This document shows, in pieces, positions 49,958-58,248 of a DNA stretch of 64,000 nt. Within the stretch, counting starts at the first letter, position 1, and each line of letters begins with the position of its first letter. The DNA comes from UMGS1901 sp934122115. GTDB taxonomy: Bacteria; Bacillota; Clostridia; TANB77; CAG-508. A program made the translations under genes and the position numbers. The DNA lies in assembly GCA_934122115.1 (NCBI GenBank), contig CAKOVU010000004.1, positions 1-64,000 on the forward strand, in the 5' to 3' direction. A model generated the notes under the pieces. The model did no database searches and was not told the origin of the DNA. It saw nothing but the letters and a program-made list of their open reading frames with translations.

Positions 49958-50164
49958 ATGGAAAAACATTTAATGATAACAGGGTCTTCAAAAGTTTCGT
50001 GGAAAGATGCAGTTATTCAAACAATAGCAGAGGCATCAAGAACTTTGGATTACCTAACAGGAATTAGCATTTTAAACCAGAGAGCAAAAATAAATGAGAA
50101 TAGAATAGTTGAATATTATGTTGATGTAGATTTAACTTTTATGATTGATAGAGAAAGGGAGTAA
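49958..50164 (+). CDS. Dodecin-like flavin-binding protein
   Basis: The 68-aa protein fits the dodecin fold (beta-alpha-beta-beta; 12-mer that stores flavin): LMITGSSKVSWKDAVIQTIAEASRTLDYLTGISILNQRAKINENRIVEYYVDVDLTFMI. Most dodecins carry a Trp in the strand where this one has TGISIL, and that Trp stacks on flavin. Its loss suggests altered ligand binding. GGAGG precedes the ATG. It lies only 9 bp before spoVAC, so it is probably the first gene of the spoVA operon and expressed in the forespore. Confidence 0.75.
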   Translation: MEKHLMITGSSKVSWKDAVIQTIAEASRTLDYLTGISILNQRAKINENRIVEYYVDVDLTFMIDRERE

Positions 50165-50173
50165 AGAGGAGTT

Positions 50174-50614
50174 ATGGAAAAGATTAATACGCCTAAAGAA
50201 TATAGCGATTATGTAGATAAAAAATCTCCTAACTCACCAATATTAAAAAATTGTTTTAATGCTTTCTGGGTAGGAGGATTAATTTGTTCAATTGGACAAA
50301 TTATTATGGATTTTTGTATGTATAAAGGTATGGATAATACACTTGCCTCAACAGTTGTTTCTATATCTTTAATAGCAGTTTCTGCAATATTAACTGGACT
50401 AAATGTGTTTAACAGGATTGGAAAATTTGCAGGTGCAGGCTCTTTAGTACCAATTACAGGTTTTGCAAATTCAATTGTTTCTCCAGCGATAGAATACAAA
50501 TCAGAAGGTTACATTATGGGTGTTGGAGGAAAAATGTTTACAGTTGCAGGGCCAGTTTTAGTTTTTGGTATTTCTACATCTGTAATTATAGGAATTATTG
50601 CATCTATATTTTAA
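50174..50614 (+). CDS. spoVAC: Stage V sporulation protein AC
   Basis: SpoVAC is a membrane part of the channel that moves Ca-dipicolinic acid into the developing spore and is reported to act as a mechanosensitive channel in germination. The 146-aa product starts with SDYVDKKSPNSPILKNCFNAFWVGGLICSIGQ and has four membrane segments, with the conserved FNRIGKFAGAGSLVPITGFANSIVSPAIEYKSEG. spoVAD follows at 18 bp. Confidence 0.95.
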   Translation: MEKINTPKEYSDYVDKKSPNSPILKNCFNAFWVGGLICSIGQIIMDFCMYKGMDNTLASTVVSISLIAVSAILTGLNVFNRIGKFAGAGSLVPITGFANSIVSPAIEYKSEGYIMGVGGKMFTVAGPVLVFGISTSVIIGIIASIF

Positions 50615-50632
50615 ATTAATGGAGGTTTTAGT

Positions 50633-51637
50633 GTGAAAAAGATAGGCAAGCAAACTATAAGCTTTGATGAACCACCGATAATTGTAGAAACTGCATCAAT
50701 AGTAGGACCAAAAGAATCAGATGGTCCGCTAGCCAAGTATTTTGATAAATGTTTGGAAGATGAATTTTGGGGAGAAAAAACATGGGAAAAAGCAGAAAGC
50801 AAAATAATAAAAGAAACTGTAAATTTAGCAATTTCAAAAGCAAATTTAGCTAATACAGATATAGACTATTGCTTTGCAGGAGATTTATTAAATCAATGTC
50901 TTTCTTGTGATTTTGGATTAAGAGAAACCAATATACCGTATTTTGGAATATTTGGAGCATGCTCTACATTTGTGGAAGGAATGTGTTTGGGTTCTGTTTT
51001 TATAGAAGGAAAAGCTGCAAATAATGTAGTATGTGCAACTTCAAGCCATTTTTGTAGTGCTGAAAAACAATTCAGGTTTCCTTTGGAGTTAGGAACACAA
51101 AGACCACCAACAGCACAGTGGACTGTTACAGGGGCTGGTGCTGCAGTGTTATCTTCAAACGGAGAAGGACCTAAAATAACTAATATAACACCAGGGAAGA
51201 TTGTAGATATGGGAATAAAGGATGCAAACAATATGGGAGCAGCAATGGCACCAGCAGCATTAGACACTTTAATAACTCATTTACAGGATACTGGAAGAAA
51301 GCCAAGCTATTATGATGCAATAATAACTGGAGATTTAGGACATGTAGGTAAAGAAATATTAGCAGAAATGGCCGAAAGTAAAGGGTATAATATAAATTCT
51401 AATTATAATGACTGTGGAGTATTGATGTTTGACAAAGAAAAACAAGATACTCACTCGGGAGGAAGTGGATGTGCTTGTATAGCAACTACTTTTTCTGGCT
51501 ACTTTTTTAAACAATTGAAAGAAAAGAAAATTAAAAAAATATTATTGATGGCAACAGGAGCTCTTATGAATTCCACAAGTACACAGCAAGGTGAAACGAT
51601 ACCAGGAATAGCACATGCCGTATCAATTGAAATTTAA
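50633..51637 (+). CDS. spoVAD: Stage V sporulation protein AD
   Basis: SpoVAD is a soluble thiolase-fold protein that binds dipicolinic acid on the spore inner membrane. The 334-aa product has IVETASIVGPKESDGPLAKYFDKCLEDEFWGEKTWEKAESK, FGIFGACSTFVEGMCLGSVF and YNDCGVLMFDKEKQDTHSGGSGCACIATTF. It starts at GTG 50633 behind GGAGG and sits in the conserved C-D-E order. Confidence 0.96.
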   Translation: MKKIGKQTISFDEPPIIVETASIVGPKESDGPLAKYFDKCLEDEFWGEKTWEKAESKIIKETVNLAISKANLANTDIDYCFAGDLLNQCLSCDFGLRETNIPYFGIFGACSTFVEGMCLGSVFIEGKAANNVVCATSSHFCSAEKQFRFPLELGTQRPPTAQWTVTGAGAAVLSSNGEGPKITNITPGKIVDMGIKDANNMGAAMAPAALDTLITHLQDTGRKPSYYDAIITGDLGHVGKEILAEMAESKGYNINSNYNDCGVLMFDKEKQDTHSGGSGCACIATTFSGYFFKQLKEKKIKKILLMATGALMNSTSTQQGETIPGIAHAVSIEI

Positions 51638-51651
51638 GGAGGTCAATTTAA

Positions 51652-52038
51652 ATGGAATTTATACAAAGCATTGACTGGATGCAATTATTAAGATGTTTTA
51701 TAACAGGTGGAGCAATATGTATAATTGGTCAAATATTATTAGACAAAACAAAACTTACACCTGCAAGAATATTAGTAACTTTTGTAACGGTTGGAGCAAT
51801 ACTTGGAGGATTAGGAATATATAAATATTTAATAGATTTTGCTGGAGCTGGAGCAACAGTACCTCTTACAGGATTCGGAGCTAATTTATCAAAAGGGGCA
51901 ATTGAATCTGTAAAAGAGATAGGCGTTTTAGGAGCTTTTATTGGTGGAGTTAAAGCTTCTGCAGGAGGAATAGCAGCAGCTATATTCTTTGGATATTTAG
52001 CATCTTTGATTGCAAAACCAAAAATAAAAAAACAATAA
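51652..52038 (+). CDS. spoVAE: Stage V sporulation protein AE
   Basis: The 128-aa membrane protein of the spore dipicolinate channel shows FITGGAICIIGQILLDKTKLTPARILVTFVTVGAILGGLGIYKYLIDFAGAGATVPLTGFGANLSKG. Its Gly-rich loop mirrors that of SpoVAC. It is the last gene of the operon, and the next gene has its own promoter. Confidence 0.95.
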   Translation: MEFIQSIDWMQLLRCFITGGAICIIGQILLDKTKLTPARILVTFVTVGAILGGLGIYKYLIDFAGAGATVPLTGFGANLSKGAIESVKEIGVLGAFIGGVKASAGGIAAAIFFGYLASLIAKPKIKKQ

Positions 52039-52053
52039 TATATCAAAAAAATA

Positions 52054-52082
52054 TTGAAAAATAATGTCGGTAATGATATAGT
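52054..52082 (+). promoter_or_regulatory. Promoter of the membrane protein gene at 52117
   Basis: TTGAAA (52054-52059), 17-bp spacer, TATAGT (52077-52082). Confidence 0.55.
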
Positions 52083-52116
52083 AATAATCGAAAATAAATT
52101 AAGGGAAGGAAGATAT

Positions 52117-53412
52117 ATGGAAAACGAAGTAGTAGCAAAGAAAACAAGTTATTTTACCGGAATTATAGGAGCTTTAATAGGCGGAATCATAGCATCTATT
52201 CCATGGGTATTAGTGTATGTATACGGGAACATGATGTTATCTTTATTAGCAGTGTTAATTGCTGCAGGAGAATTCTATGGATATAAAATATGTAATGGAA
52301 AAATAGACAAAAAATTGCCTGCAATAATAATGGTTTTAGCAATAATAATAGTAACAATAATTACATTGTTGGTAATTCCTGCAATGTTATTGCAAAAAGA
52401 AGGCGTAAATGTAACGACTGATTCTATAGGCACTTTATATTCATATAGTGAATTTAATAGTGCAATAATAAGAGATTATTTGATAGCTTTGATTTTTACA
52501 GTTTTAGGAGCAAGTGTGGTAACTGCAAATTTAAAAAAGCAATTGCTTAATGGAGATGGAAAGGTAGAATTAGATCTTTCAAACAATGAAGAATTAATGA
52601 AACAAAGGCAAAATGCGATAGATACAATTAAACCAATTTTTCAAAAATATAATGCAGTAAATAAAGATGCTGCGATGACTAAGGAAGAAGTATTAGCAGA
52701 AATAGAAAATGAAAATGCAAAAACGTATTTTAAATATTTAGAAAGTTATAGCATAATAAAAAAGGAAAAAGGTAAATTTTATTATTGTGAGGAGAACGAA
52801 AAAAATACAAAACCAAAAACTTCTACAGGTTTAATTTTAGGAATAATAATTGCAGTAGCAGTAGTTATTACACTTGTATCTATACCATTAACTGATAAAA
52901 ATGTATCAATTAAAACAGAAGGAAATGATGATGTAAATTTTGCTATTCTAGGTGATTGGAATACACTTAATGAATACAGCCAAGATAATGGATGGACATA
53001 TTATAAATATATAAGTAATACAAATGCATTATATGAAAATGTACAGTCAGAAGATGGAACAGTTGATTATACAAAGTATCCAGCAAGAATAGGAATAGCA
53101 TATGATGCAGAAACATCAGAAGAAAGCTATAGTTCAATAGAAGATTTGAAAGATATATTGGAAAGCTATATCAAAGAAGAGTTGAGACCAGAAGAATACA
53201 ATATGGAAATAACAACAACTCAAAAAGGTTATGATGCGTTAAAAGCAAAGGTTAAATATACAAGTGATCCGCAGGAAGTAGATTATTTGTATTATATATA
53301 TAAAGATGGCAAACTTGCATATATAACGGCTTCAACATTTAATATGGATGATGAAGAGCAATTAGAAAAAGATTCTGAAATGATATTAAATAGTTTCGTT
53401 TGGAACAACTAA
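52117..53412 (+). CDS. Multi-pass membrane protein with extracellular C-terminal domain (431 aa), unknown
   Basis: Hydrophobic segments lie near residues 10-32, 36-52, 64-90 and 125-142. A cytosolic, partly helical region (150-245) follows, then another membrane helix (~255-277) and an outside domain of ~150 residues (NVSIKTEGNDDVNFAILGDWNTLNEYSQDNGWTYYKYI... ITTTQKGYDALKAKVKY). The last part resembles small lipoprotein-like folds, but I cannot name a family. ATG 52117 follows GGGAAGGAAG. The TTG at 52054 is the promoter -35 box, not a start. Confidence 0.65.
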   Translation: MENEVVAKKTSYFTGIIGALIGGIIASIPWVLVYVYGNMMLSLLAVLIAAGEFYGYKICNGKIDKKLPAIIMVLAIIIVTIITLLVIPAMLLQKEGVNVTTDSIGTLYSYSEFNSAIIRDYLIALIFTVLGASVVTANLKKQLLNGDGKVELDLSNNEELMKQRQNAIDTIKPIFQKYNAVNKDAAMTKEEVLAEIENENAKTYFKYLESYSIIKKEKGKFYYCEENEKNTKPKTSTGLILGIIIAVAVVITLVSIPLTDKNVSIKTEGNDDVNFAILGDWNTLNEYSQDNGWTYYKYISNTNALYENVQSEDGTVDYTKYPARIGIAYDAETSEESYSSIEDLKDILESYIKEELRPEEYNMEITTTQKGYDALKAKVKYTSDPQEVDYLYYIYKDGKLAYITASTFNMDDEEQLEKDSEMILNSFVWNN

Positions 53413-53436
53413 ATAATATAAAATAAGCTAAAACTA

Positions 53437-53490
53437 ATAGGCTAAAAAAAAACACTCTTTTTGTGTTTGATTTTAGCCTTATTTTTTATT
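53437..53490 (+). terminator. Terminator between the membrane protein gene and pyrG
   Basis: ATAGGCTAAAA (about 53437-53447) pairs with TTTTAGCCTTAT (53471-53482), enclosing AAAACAC/GTGTTT, and a T-rich tail follows. It lies 25 bp before pyrG and could act as an attenuator of pyrG as well. Confidence 0.65.
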
Positions 53491-53506
53491 TAAAGGAGGA
53501 AAAAAT

Positions 53507-55120
53507 ATGGGAACAAAGTATGTATTTATAACAGGTGGAGTAGTATCTGGTTTAGGAAAGGGAATAACTGCGGCTTCATTGGGAAGATTATTGAAAAATA
53601 GAGGATATAAGGTTGCTAATCAAAAATTTGATCCGTATATAAATGTTGACCCTGGCACCATGAGCCCTTATGAGCATGGAGAAGTGTTTGTTACTGATGA
53701 TGGAGCAGAAACGGATTTAGATTTAGGACATTATGAAAGATTTACTGATGAAAGTTTAAGCAAAAAATCAAGCATAACAACAGGAAAAATTTATCAAAGT
53801 GTAATAGAGAAAGAAAGAAGAGGAGATTACTTAGGAAAAACGGTTCAGGTAATTCCACATATAACAAATGAAATAAAGAAAAATATTTATGATTTGGGAA
53901 AAACAGGAATAGATGTGGTAATAACCGAAATAGGAGGAACTGTTGGAGACATTGAAAGTTTACCGTTTTTGGAGGCTATTAGACAAATTGGAATAGAAAA
54001 TCCGCAAGAAGATGTAATATATATACATGTAACTTTGCTGCCATACATATCTGGTTCAAATGAGTTAAAATCAAAGCCAACTCAACACTCTGTAAAGGAG
54101 TTACAATCTATAGGAATAAAGCCAGATATATTGGTATGCAGAACGGAAAAAACGATAACTCAAAGTATAAGAGAGAAGATATCATTATTCTGTAATGTAA
54201 GGTCGGAAAATGTAATTGCTAACTTAACAGCATCAAATTTGTATGAAGTTCCATTGATGCTAGAAAAAGAAGGCCTTGCGGTGAGCGTTTGCAATCATTT
54301 GAAGTTAGAAAATGTAAAACCTAATAATGCTAAATGGCAAGAAATGATAAATAAATTTACAAAAATTGATGATGAATGCAAAAATAAAAAGAAAGTAAAG
54401 ATTGCGATAGTGGGAAAATATGTTAAACTAGAGGATTCTTACTTATCTGTAGTAGAAAGCATAAAACATGCAGGATACGAAAATAATGTTGGGGTTGAGA
54501 TTAAATTTATAGATTCAGAAATTATAACGGAGGATAATGCTGAAAAAAAATTAGGTGGTATGGATGGAATAATTGTTCCTGGAGGATTTGGAAACAGAGG
54601 AATAGAAGGAAAAATACAAACAGTTAAATATGCAAGAGAAAACAAAATTCCATTCTTAGGAATATGTTTGGGAATGCAAATGGCAGTAATAGAATTTGCT
54701 AGAGATGTATTAAACTTAGAAGATGCGGATTCATTAGAATTTAATGAAAATACAAAAAATCCTGTTATACATATAATGGAAAATCAAAAGAACATTACTA
54801 AAAAAGGTGGAACTATGAGACTTGGTGCATACCCATGCGTATTAAAAGAAAATACATTGGCTTATAGTTTATATGGTAAGAAAGAAATATCGGAAAGACA
54901 TAGACATAGATATGAGTTTAATAATGAATATAAAAAAGCAATGGAAGAAAAAGGAATGGTATTTTCTGGTACATCACCAGAGGGCAATTTAGTAGAAATA
55001 GTAGAATTGAAAGATCATCCATATTTTATAGCAGGGCAATTCCATCCAGAGTTTAAATCTAGACCGGATAGACCACAACCTTTGTTTGTTGGATTAGTTA
55101 GAGCTGCTAAAAATAAATAA
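53507..55120 (+). CDS. pyrG: CTP synthase
   Basis: The enzyme makes CTP from UTP, ATP and glutamine. The 537-aa product has the synthetase domain (FITGGVVSGLGKGITAASLGRLLKNRGY at the start; VDPGTMSPYEHGEVFVTDDGAETDLDLGHYERF). The class-I glutaminase domain has the nucleophile in FLGICLGMQMAVIEF (near residue 385) and His/Glu in FHPEF near the end. Length is standard. Confidence 0.97.
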   Translation: MGTKYVFITGGVVSGLGKGITAASLGRLLKNRGYKVANQKFDPYINVDPGTMSPYEHGEVFVTDDGAETDLDLGHYERFTDESLSKKSSITTGKIYQSVIEKERRGDYLGKTVQVIPHITNEIKKNIYDLGKTGIDVVITEIGGTVGDIESLPFLEAIRQIGIENPQEDVIYIHVTLLPYISGSNELKSKPTQHSVKELQSIGIKPDILVCRTEKTITQSIREKISLFCNVRSENVIANLTASNLYEVPLMLEKEGLAVSVCNHLKLENVKPNNAKWQEMINKFTKIDDECKNKKKVKIAIVGKYVKLEDSYLSVVESIKHAGYENNVGVEIKFIDSEIITEDNAEKKLGGMDGIIVPGGFGNRGIEGKIQTVKYARENKIPFLGICLGMQMAVIEFARDVLNLEDADSLEFNENTKNPVIHIMENQKNITKKGGTMRLGAYPCVLKENTLAYSLYGKKEISERHRHRYEFNNEYKKAMEEKGMVFSGTSPEGNLVEIVELKDHPYFIAGQFHPEFKSRPDRPQPLFVGLVRAAKNK

Positions 55121-55125
55121 GAAAA

Positions 55126-55150
55126 GACCAGGTTAGATACCTGGCCTTTC
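55126..55150 (+). terminator. Terminator of pyrG
   Basis: GACCAGGT (55126-55133) / ACCTGGCC (55139-55146), then TTTC. A further palindrome, CTCCAG...CTGGAG, follows at 55157-55184 and may serve the minus-strand gene. Confidence 0.7.
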
Positions 55151-55187
55151 TGTGCCTCCAGTTAAGAATTCTTGATTCTGGAGTAGA

Positions 55188-55397
55188 TTAAGCTTCTTCT
55201 TTTTTATACGCTGGCCAATATGCATCTGCATATTCCTGTAATGTTAGAGACTCTTCATTCTCTGAATTGTATGCTAGATTCCTCCTATTAAGCTCTTGAA
55301 GAAATCTAACTGCATCAGTTGAAGGTAGATTGCTCAACTCCATATTAATAAGTTGACTTCCTATCTCGTCAGCGTAAAGAAGAATCCGCCTTTTCAT
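55188..55397 (-). CDS. Small hypothetical protein (69 aa)
   Basis: It starts at 55397 behind GGAAGTG. A longer reading from 55439 has no ribosome site. The product is soluble, mostly helical and ends acidic (KRRILLYADEIGSQLINMELSNLPSTDAVRFLQELNRRNLAYNSENEESLTLQEYADAYWPAYKKEEA). I know no family. It runs against its neighbours between pyrG and groES. Confidence 0.5.
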   Translation of the reverse strand: MKRRILLYADEIGSQLINMELSNLPSTDAVRFLQELNRRNLAYNSENEESLTLQEYADAYWPAYKKEEA

Positions 55398-55543
55398 TAT
55401 TAGACACTTCCTTTCTAAAAAGTTACAAATATTATACAATAAAATTGAGATAAAAACAATGAGTTATATAAAATTTTATAATATATTAAAAATTCATGAA
55501 TAGAATACAATGTGAAGATTGTGTGAAAAATGAAAGCGATGTA

Positions 55544-55572
55544 TTGACTTTTAAAAATAAAAGGTATAAAGT
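55544..55572 (+). promoter_or_regulatory. Promoter of groESL
   Basis: TTGACT (55544-55549), 17-bp spacer, TAAAGT (55567-55572), overlapping the start of the CIRCE element. Confidence 0.7.
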
Positions 55573-55573
55573 A

Positions 55574-55600
55574 TTAGCAGTCGTTAACAAAGAGTGCTAA
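55574..55600. promoter_or_regulatory. CIRCE element (HrcA operator)
   Basis: TTAGCAGTC (55574-55582), nine bases, GAGTGCTAA (55592-55600). It matches the CIRCE consensus TTAGCACTC-N9-GAGTGCTAA with one mismatch in the left arm. HrcA binding here would repress groESL until heat shock. Confidence 0.93.
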
Positions 55601-55635
55601 CAACAAAGTACATAATATTCAAGGAGGTAATAAAA

Positions 55636-55917
55636 ATGTTAAAACCATTAGCAGACAGAGTGGTAATTAAAATGTTAAAAAGTGAGGAAACTACTAAAAG
55701 TGGAATTATTTTAGCAGAATCTAGCAAAGAAAAGCCACAGATAGCAGAGGTAATAGCTGTAGGACCTGGAGGAGAAGTAGACGGCAAAGAAATAAAAATG
55801 TATATAAAAGTAGGAGATAAAGTTGTAATAAACAAGTATTCAGGAACTGAAATAAAATATGAAGGCGAAGACTATATAATAGTAAAACAATCTGATATTT
55901 TAGCAATAGCTGAATAG
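55636..55917 (+). CDS. groES: Co-chaperonin GroES
   Basis: The 93-aa lid of the GroEL chamber starts at ATG 55636 behind AAGGAGG. Key pieces are MLKPLADRVVIKMLKSEETTKSGIIL (mobile loop), AVGPGGEVDGKEI and VGDKVVINKYSGTEIKYEGEDYIIVKQSDILA. It is preceded by CIRCE and followed at 68 bp by groL. Confidence 0.97.
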   Translation: MLKPLADRVVIKMLKSEETTKSGIILAESSKEKPQIAEVIAVGPGGEVDGKEIKMYIKVGDKVVINKYSGTEIKYEGEDYIIVKQSDILAIAE

Positions 55918-55985
55918 GAACCTTTGCAATAAAAGATATAAAAGAATGGAAGGTAAATTAAATTTATATTTAGGAGGAATTTAAA

Positions 55986-57617
55986 ATGTCAAAAGAAATT
56001 AAATTTGGAGAAGATGCAAGAAAATCTTTATTAGATGGTGTAAATAAATTAGCAGATACAGTTAAGGTAACACTTGGACCCAAAGGAAGAAATGTTGTAC
56101 TAGATAAAAAATTTGGTGCACCACTTATCACAAACGACGGTGTTACAATAGCTAAAGAAATTGAATTAGATGACCCATTCGAGAACATGGGTGCAAGACT
56201 TGTTAAAGAAGTATCTACAAAAACAAATGATGTTGCAGGTGATGGTACTACAACAGCAACTGTTTTAGCACAAAGTATGATTAAAGAAGGTGTTAAAAAT
56301 GTAGCTGCTGGTGGAGATCCAATGGCAATAAAAAGAGGCATGTCAAAAACTGTAGATATGGCTGTTGAAGAATTGAGAAAAATAAGTTCACCAGTAAACG
56401 GCAAAGAGGATATTGCAAGAGTAGCAAGTATATCTGCAAATGATAGAGAAATTGGAGAATTGATTTCAGAAGCAATGGAAAAAGTTTCAAAAGATGGAGT
56501 TATAACAATAGAAGAATCAAAAACTTCAAATACGGAACTTACTGTGGTAGAAGGAATGCAGTTTGATAAAGGATTCGTTTCTCCATATATGGTAACAGAT
56601 ACAGAAAAAATGGAAGCAGTTATGGATAATCCATATATTTTGATAACAGATAAAAAGATAAGCAATATTCAAGAAATATTACCATTACTAGAAAACATAA
56701 TGCAACAATCAGGAAAATTAGTAATAATTTGTGATGATGTAGAACAAGAAGCTTTATCTACTCTTATCCTAAATAAATTAAGAGGAGTATTGAACGTATT
56801 AGCAGTTAAAGCTCCAGGATATGGAGATAAACGAAAAGAAATGCTTCAAGACATAGCAATTTTAACTGGTGGAGAAGTTATAACATCAGATTTAGGATTG
56901 GAATTAAAAGATACACAAATAGAACAATTAGGAAAAGCAAGACAAGTAAAAGCTGATAAAGAGCATACAATTATAGTTGATGGTGCAGGAGATAAAGAAA
57001 AAATAGCTGAAAGAGTATCACAAATAAAATCGCAAATTGAAGAAGAAAAGAGTAGCTATGAAAATGAACAACTACATGAAAGACTTGCTAAACTAGCAGG
57101 AGGCGTTGCAGTAATAGGTGTTGGAGCAGCTACTGAAATAGAAATGAAAGATAAAAAATTAAGAATAGAAGATGCATTATCTGCAACAAAAGCTGCAGTA
57201 GAAGAAGGAATAGTTGCAGGAGGAGGAACAGCATTTATAAACATATTACCAGCTGTAGAAAAATTTACAGAAGAATTGCAGTCTGAAGAACAATTAGGTG
57301 GAAAAATAATAGTAAAAGCTTTACAAGAGCCAGTTAAACAAATTGCTATTAATGCAGGACTTGAACCAGCTGTTATATTAGAAAAAGTTAAGGCTTCAGA
57401 AAGTGGAATAGGATTTGATGCTAAAAGCGAAGAATATGTAGATATGAAAAAAGCAGGAATAGTAGATCCTACTAAAGTATCAAGAAGTGCATTACAAAAT
57501 GCTGCTTCAATAGCATCAATGGTACTTACAACAGAAAGTATAGTAACAGATAAAAAAGAACCAAAAGAGTGCAATTGTGGAGCACATGAAGATGCACAAA
57601 TGGGTGGTATGTATTAA
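55986..57617 (+). CDS. groL: Chaperonin GroEL
   Basis: The 543-aa ATP-driven folding chamber has KFGEDARKSLLDGVNKLADTVKVTLGPKGRNVVLDK, the ATP-binding DGTTTATVL and the C-terminal GGGTAFINILPAVEK. The usual GGM-repeat tail is nearly absent: it ends CNCGAHEDAQMGGMY, with two cysteines and a single GGM. The groESL operon is under HrcA control. Confidence 0.97.
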   Translation: MSKEIKFGEDARKSLLDGVNKLADTVKVTLGPKGRNVVLDKKFGAPLITNDGVTIAKEIELDDPFENMGARLVKEVSTKTNDVAGDGTTTATVLAQSMIKEGVKNVAAGGDPMAIKRGMSKTVDMAVEELRKISSPVNGKEDIARVASISANDREIGELISEAMEKVSKDGVITIEESKTSNTELTVVEGMQFDKGFVSPYMVTDTEKMEAVMDNPYILITDKKISNIQEILPLLENIMQQSGKLVIICDDVEQEALSTLILNKLRGVLNVLAVKAPGYGDKRKEMLQDIAILTGGEVITSDLGLELKDTQIEQLGKARQVKADKEHTIIVDGAGDKEKIAERVSQIKSQIEEEKSSYENEQLHERLAKLAGGVAVIGVGAATEIEMKDKKLRIEDALSATKAAVEEGIVAGGGTAFINILPAVEKFTEELQSEEQLGGKIIVKALQEPVKQIAINAGLEPAVILEKVKASESGIGFDAKSEEYVDMKKAGIVDPTKVSRSALQNAASIASMVLTTESIVTDKKEPKECNCGAHEDAQMGGMY

Positions 57618-57628
57618 TCATCTTTCCA

Positions 57629-57656
57629 TTGACAAATGGTAAAAATATAGTATAAT
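57629..57656 (+). promoter_or_regulatory. Promoter of the small membrane protein gene
   Basis: TTGACA (57629-57634), 16-bp spacer, TATAAT (57651-57656), about 43 bp before the ATG at 57700. Confidence 0.65.
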
Positions 57657-57699
57657 ATTATTATGTATAGTAATGAAATTGCGAAAGGATTTTATATAG

Positions 57700-57858
57700 A
57701 TGGCTAAAATATGGAAAAAACTATTATTAGTAATATTAATAATTGCATGTTTATTTAATGTTGTGTCAAAGCTTGTAAAAAGATTTTCGTTGAAAGATGA
57801 ATTACAGGCTTCTGCACAATATGTGGTTGATAAAGTTCAAGAAGAAAATAAAAAATAG
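57700..57858 (+). CDS. Small single-pass membrane protein (52 aa), unknown
   Basis: The ATG at 57700 follows GAAAGGAT. The product has a basic start (MAKIWKK), one hydrophobic helix (LLLVILIIACLFNVVSKLV, residues ~8-26) and a charged amphipathic tail of ~26 residues. It is too short for a confident family call. Its own good promoter and ribosome site argue that it is real. It lies between groL and rpmE. Confidence 0.6.
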   Translation: MAKIWKKLLLVILIIACLFNVVSKLVKRFSLKDELQASAQYVVDKVQEENKK

Positions 57859-57941
57859 GTTTATTATACTTGAAATTATTAATAATCTATGTTATGATAA
57901 TAAACAGCAGTTTTATTAAGAAAAGGGAGAGGTGAAATACA

Positions 57942-58142
57942 ATGAGAGAAGGAATACATCCAAATTATGAGGAAGCTACAATAACATGTGCTTGTGGAAA
58001 TGTGATGAAAACAAACTCAACAAAAAAAGATATGAAAGTTGATATATGTTCAAAATGTCATCCATTCTGGACAGGAAACTTAAAGAGAGAAACAACTGGT
58101 GGTAGAGCAGATAGATTTAAGAAAAAATACGGAATACAATAA
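57942..58142 (+). CDS. rpmE: Ribosomal protein L31 (zinc-binding type)
   Basis: The 66-aa 50S protein reads REGIHPNYEEATITCACGNVMKTNSTKKDMKVDICSKCHPFWTGN...GGRADRFKKKYG. The pairs CACG and CSKCHPF keep the zinc ligands, so this is the zinc-containing (C+) form. The zinc-free paralogue that replaces it in starvation is not in the window. Confidence 0.96.
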   Translation: MREGIHPNYEEATITCACGNVMKTNSTKKDMKVDICSKCHPFWTGNLKRETTGGRADRFKKKYGIQ

Positions 58143-58146
58143 AATA

Positions 58147-58178
58147 AAAAGAATGAGTGAGCTCATTCTTTTTATTTT
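58147..58178 (+). terminator. Terminator of rpmE
   Basis: Perfect stem AAAGAATGAG / CTCATTCTTT around TGAG (about 58148-58171), then T-rich sequence. Confidence 0.85.
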
Positions 58179-58248
58179 GATATAACATATTGAATATTGA
58201 TAAAATTGAGAAGTTGTATTATAATTTACAAAAAAGAAAGGTTAAGTC

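Noticed and set aside
55970..57574. Long minus-strand frames opposite groL (231 and 172 codons)
   Set aside because: They are antisense shadows of a highly conserved gene in AT-rich, codon-biased DNA, with no recognisable product.
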